Assembly (NCBI GenBank): GCA_003154135.1
Contig: PMCN01000304.1
Location: 1-8,568, forward strand
Origin: Acidimicrobiaceae bacterium
Lineage (GTDB): Bacteria > Actinomycetota > Acidimicrobiia > Acidimicrobiales > Ilumatobacteraceae
Direction: 5' to 3'
DNA: 8,568 nt
Position 1 is the stretch's first letter. Each line of letters begins with the position of its first letter. The position numbers were made by a program, and so were the translations under genes. The notes under the pieces were generated by a model. That model did no database searches and was not told where the DNA came from. It saw only the letters and a program-made list of their open reading frames with translations. Positions 1-5,801 of this stretch are shown here, one piece after another.

Positions 1-674
1 TTGTTCTCCTTGTGGATGTGCAGGTGAGTGTCGGACTCCAGCTCCGCCATCGCCGCGAAGCACGCCGCATATGAGGCGCAGCCGTCCGCCGGGGGTGTGT
101 AGCCGGCGGTCAGGCGGTGGAGCCGGGCGAGCAGATCGCCGACAGCGTCGTGTTCGCTCAGCATCACCGGGATCGGGTTCCGCAGCGAACCGCAGTGGAA
201 CGACGGCATGCCGGTGGAGGTTGCCAGTTCGCGGATCATCGGGAACAACATGCGCTCCTCTTTCAGCATGTGGGGTTCGAGATCGGCGCGCACCTTTCCG
301 AAGCAGGAGGCGACCTCCACGAGCTCGGGATGTCGGCCGCCGTGGACAGCCACGATCTTGTCGACCAGTGCGGTCACCCTCGGCATCTCGTCCCACAGAT
401 AGCGGTGATGGGTGGCCTCGAGGTGATCGACCAGCACATCTGCCGACATGGTCGTCCACGCCACGGACCCCGACGTCGTTGCCATTGCCGCGGCCACTGC
501 CGCGAGCTCGGCCACGGTGACGTCCGGATCCACACCGATCTCGGCGCACGCCTGGCCGAGCGAGCGGCCACCGCCGCAGCAGTAGTCCAGGCCGCGACGC
601 TCGAACTCGCGCCCCAACGGCGGAAACGCGTCGACCGCCTCGGCCAACGTCGTCGACACATCGATCTTCACCAT
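1..674 (-). CDS. ric: Iron-sulfur cluster repair di-iron protein (Ric/YtfE/ScdA family), C-terminal end cut by the window
   Basis: Cytoplasmic di-iron protein expected to help rebuild Fe-S clusters damaged by nitric oxide or oxidants. The translation gives 224 residues and is still open at the window edge; family members are about 220-250 aa, so only a short tail is missing. The N-terminal ScdA_N (DUF542) domain covers about residues 5-60 and has the signature DYCCGGGRSL at 30-39. A hemerythrin-like four-helix domain follows from about 78. By comparison with E. coli YtfE all six iron ligands can be placed: H84, H135, E139 (HMLKE), H175 (SEHD), H219 and E223 (HIHKE). The ATG at 674 is chosen because AAGGAG lies six bases upstream and the N-terminus matches the family. 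It is the last gene of the Rrf2-YwiC-Ric operon, 37 bases after the YwiC-like gene. Family assignment is firm; the nitric-oxide role is inferred from the family and from the Rrf2 gene upstream. Confidence 0.93.
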   Translation of the reverse strand, partial: MVKIDVSTTLAEAVDAFPPLGREFERRGLDYCCGGGRSLGQACAEIGVDPDVTVAELAAVAAAMATTSGSVAWTTMSADVLVDHLEATHHRYLWDEMPRVTALVDKIVAVHGGRHPELVEVASCFGKVRADLEPHMLKEERMLFPMIRELATSTGMPSFHCGSLRNPIPVMLSEHDAVGDLLARLHRLTAGYTPPADGCASYAACFAAMAELESDTHLHIHKEN

Positions 675-680
675 CTGCTT

Positions 681-686
681 CTCCTT
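681..686 (-). promoter_or_regulatory. Shine-Dalgarno of ric
   Basis: AAGGAG on the minus strand, six bases before the ATG at 674. It is the clearest ribosome binding site in the window and fixes the start of the Ric gene. It allows independent initiation within the operon rather than coupling to the YwiC-like stop codon at 712. Confidence 0.75.
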
Positions 687-711
687 CTCGAACGACACGC
701 ACGACGTCGGT

Positions 712-1518
712 TCACCAGAGCACCCCGACCGCCGTCACCGCGACCAAGGCGAGCCCTATTGCCATCTGTCGCAGACCAACCTGCTTCGCCGGAATCGGCA
801 CCCGTCGAACCCACGACGACTGCGTGACCGCCAACATCACGACACCGGCCAGGCCGGCCAGCAACCGCCTGTCGCCGATCACCGCCGCTGCCGCGACCGC
901 GATGCTCATCACCTGGGCAACGTCGCTCTGCCACACAGGTCCCTGACCACGACGCAGGCGCATGATCTGCACACGCACGAACGGGATCGCCCCGAGAGCA
1001 CGAGCGGCCAACACGAGCCACACGCCGACGGCGAGCCCGTCACCGCGGCCTGCTGCCAGCACGATCGACGCGGCGACGGCCGCGATGCCGACGGCACCAC
1101 ACAGCTCAGGCAGCAGCCGGCGGCCTCGGCTACGAACGTCGAACGACAACTCGACCGCCACGAGCGGGCTCGCAATCGCCACAGGGGCGAGCCACGACCA
1201 ACCCGCACTGGCAAGTGCCCACGCGGCTGCCGATCCGAGCACGACCAGTTCGACGATCGCGATCCGCAGCGCAAGGCGAGATCGGTCGAGCCAACGACCG
1301 CGCCGGACGTCGACCGCCACCAACTTGGCCGGTGTTCGCAGCAAGAACGCGGTGAAGGCAGCAACACCCAACGCCACACCGGCACCCGACCATGCGACGA
1401 TCAGGCCGAGCAACACGGGCTCCAGGGTCAGACCCCAGCCACCGTGTTCACTCGGCATCGCCACCGTCCGCCAACCAGCGCGCTCGCCCACCACGTGCTC
1501 CGACTGTGTTGCCGTCAT
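712..1518 (-). CDS. YwiC-like integral membrane protein
   Basis: A 268-residue, strongly hydrophobic protein with about six or seven predicted membrane segments (roughly 34-60, 82-102, 108-124, 138-156, 161-177, 203-232, 248-267). The family mark is MPSEHGGWG at 21-29, just before the first membrane segment, with a second conserved patch ARALGAIPFVRVQI (172-185) and PAKQVGLRQ near 243-251. These match the YwiC-like family, whose biochemical role is unknown; in Bacillus subtilis ywiC lies near the nitrate-respiration genes (narK, fnr). The ATG at 1518 shares its A with the TGA of the upstream Rrf2 gene (TGATG), so translation is probably coupled, with GGTGG just upstream as a possible ribosome site. 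An in-frame ATG at 1632 would add 38 residues without family resemblance, inside the Rrf2 gene, and is rejected. Its place between a presumed Fe-S sensor and Ric suggests a role in nitrosative or anaerobic metabolism; this is inference. Confidence 0.87.
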   Translation of the reverse strand: MTATQSEHVVGERAGWRTVAMPSEHGGWGLTLEPVLLGLIVAWSGAGVALGVAAFTAFLLRTPAKLVAVDVRRGRWLDRSRLALRIAIVELVVLGSAAAWALASAGWSWLAPVAIASPLVAVELSFDVRSRGRRLLPELCGAVGIAAVAASIVLAAGRGDGLAVGVWLVLAARALGAIPFVRVQIMRLRRGQGPVWQSDVAQVMSIAVAAAAVIGDRRLLAGLAGVVMLAVTQSSWVRRVPIPAKQVGLRQMAIGLALVAVTAVGVLW

Positions 1519-1925
1519 CACACCACCGCCGATTCGACACCCGACATCGGCGTCGACTGCAACACGCCCACAAGTTCGTTGCGAGCCGCAGCCCAGGCCA
1601 CGTGCAACACACACGGATCGGCCGCCTGGCACGGCCGATCAGCAACCACGCAGCGCCCGATGTCGGTCGCCCCATCGACGGCTTCGATCACCTGCAGCAC
1701 GTTGACGTCGCCGAGCGGAACCCGACAGCGGTAGCCGCCAGTCGGCCCAGGATCTGACTGCACCCAACCGGCGCGCACCAGCGGCCCGAGGATCTGCGGC
1801 ACGAACGACACGGTGGTGCCCAGCGCCTCGGCCAACACCGACGCCTTCACGCGCCCAGGTGACCTCCCGAGCACGGCCAAGGCCCGAATCGCCAGATCGG
1901 CCCGCCGCGTGATCTCCAGTCGCAC
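1518..1925 (-). CDS. Rrf2-family transcriptional regulator with three-cysteine (Fe-S sensor) motif, NsrR/IscR-like
   Basis: A 135-residue winged-helix DNA-binding protein. Residues 1-12 (VRLEITRRADLA) match the usual Rrf2 N-terminus; the recognition helix falls around 37-50 and the wing GPTGGYRC at 60-67. Three cysteines, C92, C99 and C105 (spacing X6, X5), sit where NsrR and IscR bind a [2Fe-2S] or [4Fe-4S] cluster, so it is likely a cluster-dependent sensor and not a cluster-less Rrf2 protein. The GTG at 1925 is preferred because family homology begins exactly there. An ATG at 2030 would add 35 residues with no family resemblance and has no clear ribosome site; however, GTG 1925 has only a poorly spaced GGAG, so the start is not settled. 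First gene of the operon with YwiC-like and Ric, and divergent from the ATPase gene. NsrR controls ytfE in enterobacteria, which supports a nitric-oxide sensor; IscR-like Fe-S homeostasis is the main alternative. Confidence 0.9.
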   Translation of the reverse strand: MRLEITRRADLAIRALAVLGRSPGRVKASVLAEALGTTVSFVPQILGPLVRAGWVQSDPGPTGGYRCRVPLGDVNVLQVIEAVDGATDIGRCVVADRPCQAADPCVLHVAWAAARNELVGVLQSTPMSGVESAVV

Positions 1926-2000
1926 ACTCCGAGACTCATCGATCCAGCCGTCGACGCCTAGGGCCGAAGGACCTGTTCCCGGACACGCTCGAGCAGTCAC

Positions 2001-2020
2001 AGGCACCTCACCTAGTACCT
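2001..2020. promoter_or_regulatory. Imperfect 20-bp inverted repeat upstream of the Rrf2 gene (possible operator)
   Basis: Plus strand AGGCAC-N8-GTACCT; the arms match at five of six positions. If the Rrf2 gene starts at 1925, this dyad lies 76 bases upstream, where an autoregulatory operator would be expected. If the gene starts at 2030 the repeat is coding. I do not recognise it as a published NsrR or IscR box. Confidence 0.3.
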
Positions 2021-2063
2021 GTTCCGCCATCGGCCAAATGGATGGACCCGATTGGAGCGTGAG

Positions 2064-2092
2064 TGGCGGATCCCGCCATACGGTGTGACCGT
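2064..2092. promoter_or_regulatory. Two adjacent perfect inverted repeats in the divergent Rrf2/ATPase control region
   Basis: TGGCGG-ATC-CCGCCA at 2064-2078 and ACGGT-GTG-ACCGT at 2080-2092, each with a three-base centre and separated by one base. They lie in the non-coding stretch between the Rrf2 gene and the ATPase gene (1926-2190), about 100 bases before the ATPase start. TACGGT at 2079-2084 could be a plus-strand -10 box overlapping the second dyad, but no good -35 is seen. They could be protein-binding sites for the ATPase promoter, the Rrf2 promoter, or both, or could form small hairpins in a transcript. Nothing else recognisable was seen in this gap apart from the dyad at 2001-2020. 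Confidence 0.35.
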
Positions 2093-2190
2093 CGGCCCTA
2101 CTTCAGGTCGAACACGACGTGGGATGATTCGGGGCGCAGCACGCGAGCCCGAGTATCCGAACGATGCCTGCGATGTGGAGAATCGTGCCG

Positions 2191-4776
2191 ATGTCCGAAT
2201 CGATCGGGATGTCCACCGGGCTGACGTCGGTCGAGGCAGCGCGGCGACTCGGAGTGGATGGACCGAACCGGCTTCCGACCCCGGCCGCGCCGCACATCTT
2301 CCGCAAGTTGGTCGGCCAGTTCACGCACTTCTTCGCGCTCATGCTGTGGGTCGCGGGTGGGCTGGCCGTCATCGCCGGGATGGCGCAGTTGGGGGTGGCG
2401 ATCTGCATCGTGATCCTGATCAACGGCGTCTTCGCGTTCGTGCAGGAGCAGCGTGCCGAACGCGCCGCGGAGCGCTTGCAGGATCTGCTGCCGGCCGATG
2501 TCGTCGTGAGGCGCGATGGTCAGCCGCAGATGATCGACGTTGCCGAGGTCGTCGTCGGCGACGTCGTGGTGCTGTCGCCGGGCGATCGAGTGCCGGCCGA
2601 CCTGACTTTGGGCAAGGCCGACGGCGTGGCGGTGGATGCGTCGATGCTCACCGGTGAGAGCGTGGCCGTCTCGGTGGGAGTGGGTGATGTGGCGTTCGCC
2701 GGCACCTACGTGACCGCCGGTGCAGGCGAGGGTCTCGTCACCGCGACCGGTGTGTCGACGCAACTGGCCGGCATCGCGCGGATGACATCGAGCGCGAAAC
2801 GTCCGCGCACCCCTCTGGCGCACGAGCTGAGCCGGATCGTGCGCATCGTCGCGGTCGTCGCGGTCGTCGCCGGCGCCGGGTTCTTCGGTGTCGCCATGCT
2901 GGTCGGCAGCCCTGCTCGCACCGGCTTTCTGTTCGCGGTGGGTGTGACGGTGGCGCTCGTGCCGGAAGGCCTGCTGCCAACGGTGACGTTGTCGCTGGCG
3001 ATGGGCGCACAGCGCATGGCCAAGCGGAACGCGCTCGTCCGGCGGCTGGAGGCAGTCGAGACCTTGGGCTCGACGACTTTCATCTGCACGGACAAGACGG
3101 GCACGCTGACCCGCAACCAGATGTCCGTGACCGCTGTCTGGACACCGTGCGGCGAGGTGCGGATCATGGGCGAGGGATACGCGCCGGTCGGCATCGTCGA
3201 CGGCGACCCCGAAGCGATCGTCGCCGCGATCGAACTGTCCATCACCGCAGTGACGACGGGGCAGGGCCGTGTCGATTTCGACGGCACCAGCTGGTCGGCC
3301 GTCGGCGATCCGATGGAGGCCGCGATCGACGCGCTGGCACGACGCCTGACGCGCTCCGCCACGGCACCGGTACCGCGCGAGCCGGTCCTGCGGCGCTATG
3401 CGTTCGATCCTGTGCGGCGACGCGAGTCTGTCGTGACGGCGACGATGTTGATGGTGACCGGTGCGCCGGATGCGGTGCTGCCGCGCTGCCCCGGCCTGGT
3501 CGGCGACGAGGCCTCGACGGCGCTGACGCAGTTCGCGGAACGAGGGCTGCGCGTCCTCGCCGTCGCGCGCCGGCCGATGGCCGGGGTGCCCAGTGGTGCT
3601 GATGCGGACCGCGCGGAAGCCGACCTCGAGCTCCTCGGCCTCATCGGGCTGCACGATCCTCCGCGTGCAGGCGTCGGCGAAGCGATCGCTGCGGCGCGCG
3701 CCGCCGGGATCAAGCTGGCGATGCTCACGGGAGATCACCCGGCGACAGCGCTCGCCATCGCGCGCCAGGTCGGGTTCATCGTCGGCGACGAACGAGTTCT
3801 GCTGGGCCACGATCTCCCGAACGACGTCGCCCAGCTCGGCGAGCTGTTGGACTACGACGGCGTGGTCGTCAGCCGCGTCTCCCCCAAGGACAAGCTCGAC
3901 ATCGCGCGAGCGCTCCAAGCCCGCGGACATGTCGTTGCCATGACCGGAGACGGAGTCAACGACGGGCCGGCCCTGCAGGCCGCGGACATCGGCATCGCGA
4001 TGGGCAGGAGCGGTACCGACGTCGCCCGCGCGGCGGCCGATCTCGTGCTCCTCGACGACGACTTCGCGACGATCGTCGCGGCCGTCGAGCAGGGACGGAC
4101 GACGTTCGCCAACATCCACCGCTTCCTCACCTATCACCTGACCGACAACGTCGCCGAGCTGACCCCGTTCGTCGTGTGGGCGCTGTCGGGCGGCCGATTC
4201 CCGCTGGCCCTGGGCGTGTTGCAGATCCTCTGCCTCGACATCGGCACCGATCTGCTCCCCGCGCTCGCCCTCGGAAACGAAGCCGCGAGTCCGGGGCTCC
4301 TGGAGCGCCCGATGGCGGGTCGGCACATCATCGACCGTGGCCTGGTGATCCGTGCCTTCGCCGTGCTCGGGCTCACCGAAGCAACCGTCGAGATGGGCGT
4401 GTTCCTCGTCGCCCTGGTGGTGGCCGGTTGGCGACCGGGCGACAGCTTCCCCACCGGACACGCACTGTTCGCTGCATCCGGCGCGGCTTTCGCTGCAGTC
4501 ATCATCGGGCAGTCCGCCAACGCGTTCGCGTGTCGTAGCGCGACGAAGCCGCCGTGGGCCCTCGGCTGGCGTTCGAATCGCGGACTGCTGTGGGCGGTCG
4601 GATTCGAGCTCACCGCGCTGGCAGCGTTCCTGCTGATCGGGCCGCTCGCCCGCCTGCTCGGTCAGGCGATCCCCGCCGCCATCCCGTTCGCAGCAGCGTG
4701 CCTTGCCGCTCCGCTGGTGGTGGCCGCGGACGCGCTCCACAAGCAGGTCCGCGCCCGGCGCCGGGCTCAGAAGTAG
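2191..4776 (+). CDS. P2-type cation-transporting ATPase, Na,K-ATPase-like (P2C-like) core
   Basis: An 861-residue membrane ion pump that would couple ATP hydrolysis to cation transport through a phospho-aspartate. Numbered from the ATG at 2191: cation-ATPase N domain about 9-45, M1/M2 about 45-90, actuator loop TGES 154-157, M3/M4 about 216-265 with VPEGLL 257-262, phosphorylation loop DKTGTLT with D301, TGDH 513-516, TGDGVND 585-591, then M5-M10 to the C-terminus. The stretch around D301 and the M5-M6 segment (ELTPF, CLDIGTD) resemble Na,K-ATPase more than SERCA. Recalled alignment places E259, N653, E656, D683 and D687 at conserved cation ligands. Departures are D652 where Na,K-ATPase has Ser775, N777 where it has Asp926, and TGAPD (423-427) where the nucleotide site usually has KGAP. 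No beta subunit is visible. The start at 2191 has GGAG ten bases upstream; in-frame ATGs at 2164, 2173 and 2209 remain possible. Substrate is not determinable from sequence. Confidence 0.93.
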   Translation: MSESIGMSTGLTSVEAARRLGVDGPNRLPTPAAPHIFRKLVGQFTHFFALMLWVAGGLAVIAGMAQLGVAICIVILINGVFAFVQEQRAERAAERLQDLLPADVVVRRDGQPQMIDVAEVVVGDVVVLSPGDRVPADLTLGKADGVAVDASMLTGESVAVSVGVGDVAFAGTYVTAGAGEGLVTATGVSTQLAGIARMTSSAKRPRTPLAHELSRIVRIVAVVAVVAGAGFFGVAMLVGSPARTGFLFAVGVTVALVPEGLLPTVTLSLAMGAQRMAKRNALVRRLEAVETLGSTTFICTDKTGTLTRNQMSVTAVWTPCGEVRIMGEGYAPVGIVDGDPEAIVAAIELSITAVTTGQGRVDFDGTSWSAVGDPMEAAIDALARRLTRSATAPVPREPVLRRYAFDPVRRRESVVTATMLMVTGAPDAVLPRCPGLVGDEASTALTQFAERGLRVLAVARRPMAGVPSGADADRAEADLELLGLIGLHDPPRAGVGEAIAAARAAGIKLAMLTGDHPATALAIARQVGFIVGDERVLLGHDLPNDVAQLGELLDYDGVVVSRVSPKDKLDIARALQARGHVVAMTGDGVNDGPALQAADIGIAMGRSGTDVARAAADLVLLDDDFATIVAAVEQGRTTFANIHRFLTYHLTDNVAELTPFVVWALSGGRFPLALGVLQILCLDIGTDLLPALALGNEAASPGLLERPMAGRHIIDRGLVIRAFAVLGLTEATVEMGVFLVALVVAGWRPGDSFPTGHALFAASGAAFAAVIIGQSANAFACRSATKPPWALGWRSNRGLLWAVGFELTALAAFLLIGPLARLLGQAIPAAIPFAAACLAAPLVVAADALHKQVRARRRAQK
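4753..4766. repeat. Perfect 14-bp palindrome at the end of the ATPase gene
   Basis: GCCCGGC followed directly by GCCGGGC, eight bases before the ATPase stop codon. In the plus-strand transcript it could form a 5-bp GC stem with a four-base loop. There is no T-run after it, so it is only a weak candidate for part of a transcription end point. It may equally be chance in Arg/Ala codons at high GC. Confidence 0.3.
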
Positions 4777-4825
4777 CCAGACTGCCGCGGCGAACTCGAC
4801 CCCGGTGTTGTCGCCTCGCGTTCGT

Positions 4826-5374
4826 TCAGCGAACGGTGAGCGTTCGCAACCGACCGACACGTGGGTCCGCGCCGAGCAGACCGCCGAGTCGATCAGCAGC
4901 AAGCTGGAGATCGATGGCGTGGCTCTCGACCATCGCGTCGATGTCGGCCCAGTCCTTGGTGCGGTCGAACAGCGCTTTGAACACAGCGAGGTCCTCGGCC
5001 GACAGGACGTTGATGCGGTGACCTTCGAACGGGACGACGCGGCAACGCGATGCCACATCTCGGTGGAACTGATCGGCGGCGAAGAACACATCGATCGGTG
5101 TCGAGTCCCACCAGAGGCGCACCTGATCGCGCATGCCGGCCTCCACCACGTCGGCATCGGTGAACGCCACACCAGCGGGCAGCGCGGCGAACACCGCGGC
5201 TGCGTTCACCGAGCTGACGAACACGTTCACATCGATGTCGCGGGTGCCTCGCGGTTCGTTCGTTGCGTACGCAAGGGCGAGGGCGCCACCGAGAGCCCAC
5301 GGGATGCCGGACTGCTCGAGCGACTCGCTGACGGCAACGACGCGATCGACGAGTCGGGTCGGAGGCGCAGTCAT
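4826..5374 (-). CDS. AbiEii-like nucleotidyltransferase, probable toxin of a toxin-antitoxin pair
   Basis: A 182-residue soluble protein of the Pol-beta nucleotidyltransferase superfamily. The active-site pattern is complete: GG at 29-30 (WALGGALALAYA), then RGTRDID with D46 and D48 as the two metal-binding acids, and a third acid D95 in TPIDVFF. The C-terminal part has LSAEDLAVFKALFDRTKDW (124-142), the conserved Lys/Asp patch seen in AbiEii/MNT-like enzymes. Such enzymes transfer nucleotides to protein or RNA; some toxic members modify tRNA 3' ends, but the target here cannot be read from the sequence. The ATG at 5374 overlaps the TGA of the XRE gene (ATGA), there is no strong ribosome site, and translation is likely coupled. 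A small XRE gene directly upstream is the usual layout for antitoxin plus toxin. A housekeeping or chromosomal orphan nucleotidyltransferase with a dedicated regulator is the alternative. Confidence 0.82.
   Translation of the reverse strand: MTAPPTRLVDRVVAVSESLEQSGIPWALGGALALAYATNEPRGTRDIDVNVFVSSVNAAAVFAALPAGVAFTDADVVEAGMRDQVRLWWDSTPIDVFFAADQFHRDVASRCRVVPFEGHRINVLSAEDLAVFKALFDRTKDWADIDAMVESHAIDLQLAADRLGGLLGADPRVGRLRTLTVR
4829..4847. terminator. Hairpin between convergent ATPase and nucleotidyltransferase genes (weak terminator candidate)
   Basis: GCGAACG-GTGAG-CGTTCGC, seven perfect pairs with a five-base loop, covering the last codons of the nucleotidyltransferase just before its TGA (4828-4826). 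An overlapping alternative stem, CGTTC-AGC-GAACG at 4823-4835, shares an arm. The two genes converge with only 49 bases between stops, so a shared terminator is expected near here. There is no T-tract on either strand, so the call is tentative. Confidence 0.3.
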
Positions 5375-5658
5375 CGTCGCGCCGAGGCAAGCGGTCGGGG
5401 TCGATACGGGAGTGCCTCGGCCAGTTCGAGCACATCGTGCAATCGGCGAGCCTGCTCTGCAGGGTCGAGAACGAAGTCGAACTTCACCGCGAAGCCGAGC
5501 ACGTCGATGATGCGTGAAGCGTTGGCCAGGCTGGGCTGACGTCGCCCGCGCTCATACGCGCTGAGCACCGACGCGGGAATGCCTGCGGCGACCGCGACCT
5601 CCGACTGGGTGCGGCCGGCACGGCGCCTCAGCGTGGCCAGGGTGTCGCCAGTGATCAT
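5371..5658 (-). CDS. XRE-family helix-turn-helix protein, probable antitoxin
   Basis: A 95-residue DNA-binding protein. The XRE/Cro domain spans about residues 7-55: LRRRAGRTQSEVAVAAGI is helix 1 to the start of the turn, and ASVLSAYERGRRQPSL is the recognition helix with the typical ERGRRxPS ending. The short tail (about 68-95) contains VLELAEALPYRPRP, which may contact the toxin; that is inference. The gene overlaps the nucleotidyltransferase by four bases, so both are made from one message. The ATG at 5658 is supported by the full XRE domain beginning just after it and by a -10 box seven bases upstream; there is no Shine-Dalgarno. Dyads over the start codon and the -10 suggest that it represses its own promoter. 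Confidence 0.85.
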   Translation of the reverse strand: MITGDTLATLRRRAGRTQSEVAVAAGIPASVLSAYERGRRQPSLANASRIIDVLGFAVKFDFVLDPAEQARRLHDVLELAEALPYRPRPLASARR

Positions 5659-5685
5659 GAGAATGATCTTAGCGGATCCGCTCAG
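5653..5685 (-). promoter_or_regulatory. Leaderless promoter with two inverted repeats before the XRE/nucleotidyltransferase pair
   Basis: Minus-strand TAAGAT (5671-5666) fits a -10 box and ends seven bases before the ATG, so transcription should start at or next to the start codon. Two dyads surround it: GATCAT-GAGA-ATGATC at 5653-5668 covers the start codon, and an 18-bp palindrome at 5668-5685 (core AGCGGATCCGCT at 5671-5682, one mismatched pair further out) covers the upstream edge of the -10. No convincing -35 is seen. The arrangement is what an autorepressing antitoxin would use. Confidence 0.55.
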
Positions 5686-5801
5686 GAGCGAGGGCGTCGA
5701 CTACGAGTTGTTCGCGGGTTGGAAGGAACAGGGAGCGAACTTCATCGGTCTTGTCGGCTCACGAGCACTGAGCAGTTCCCAGGAGGAGGACCCACCGCAC
5801 C

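Noticed and set aside
117..827. Plus-strand open frame of 236 codons at the left end
   Set aside because: It lies opposite ric and the end of the YwiC-like gene, both with clear family motifs. Its composition is that of a shadow frame.
962..1705. Plus-strand open frame of 247 codons
   Set aside because: It is antisense to the YwiC-like and Rrf2 genes; Thr/Ala/Pro/Arg-rich sequence without recognisable motifs.
2098..5172. A 1024-codon open frame on the minus strand, opposite the ATPase gene
   Set aside because: It is antisense to a clear P-type ATPase and crosses into the nucleotidyltransferase region. The product is dominated by Arg, Asp, His and Gln with no domain or membrane segment, as expected from the complement of high-GC coding DNA.
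4703..5539. Plus-strand open frame of 278 codons across the toxin-antitoxin-like pair
   Set aside because: It begins inside the ATPase gene and runs opposite the nucleotidyltransferase and XRE genes, whose active-site and HTH motifs are unmistakable.
5757..5773. GCTCA-N7-TGAGC stem downstream of the lipoprotein stop, as a terminator
   Set aside because: Only five pairs with a seven-base loop and no T-run; too weak to call.
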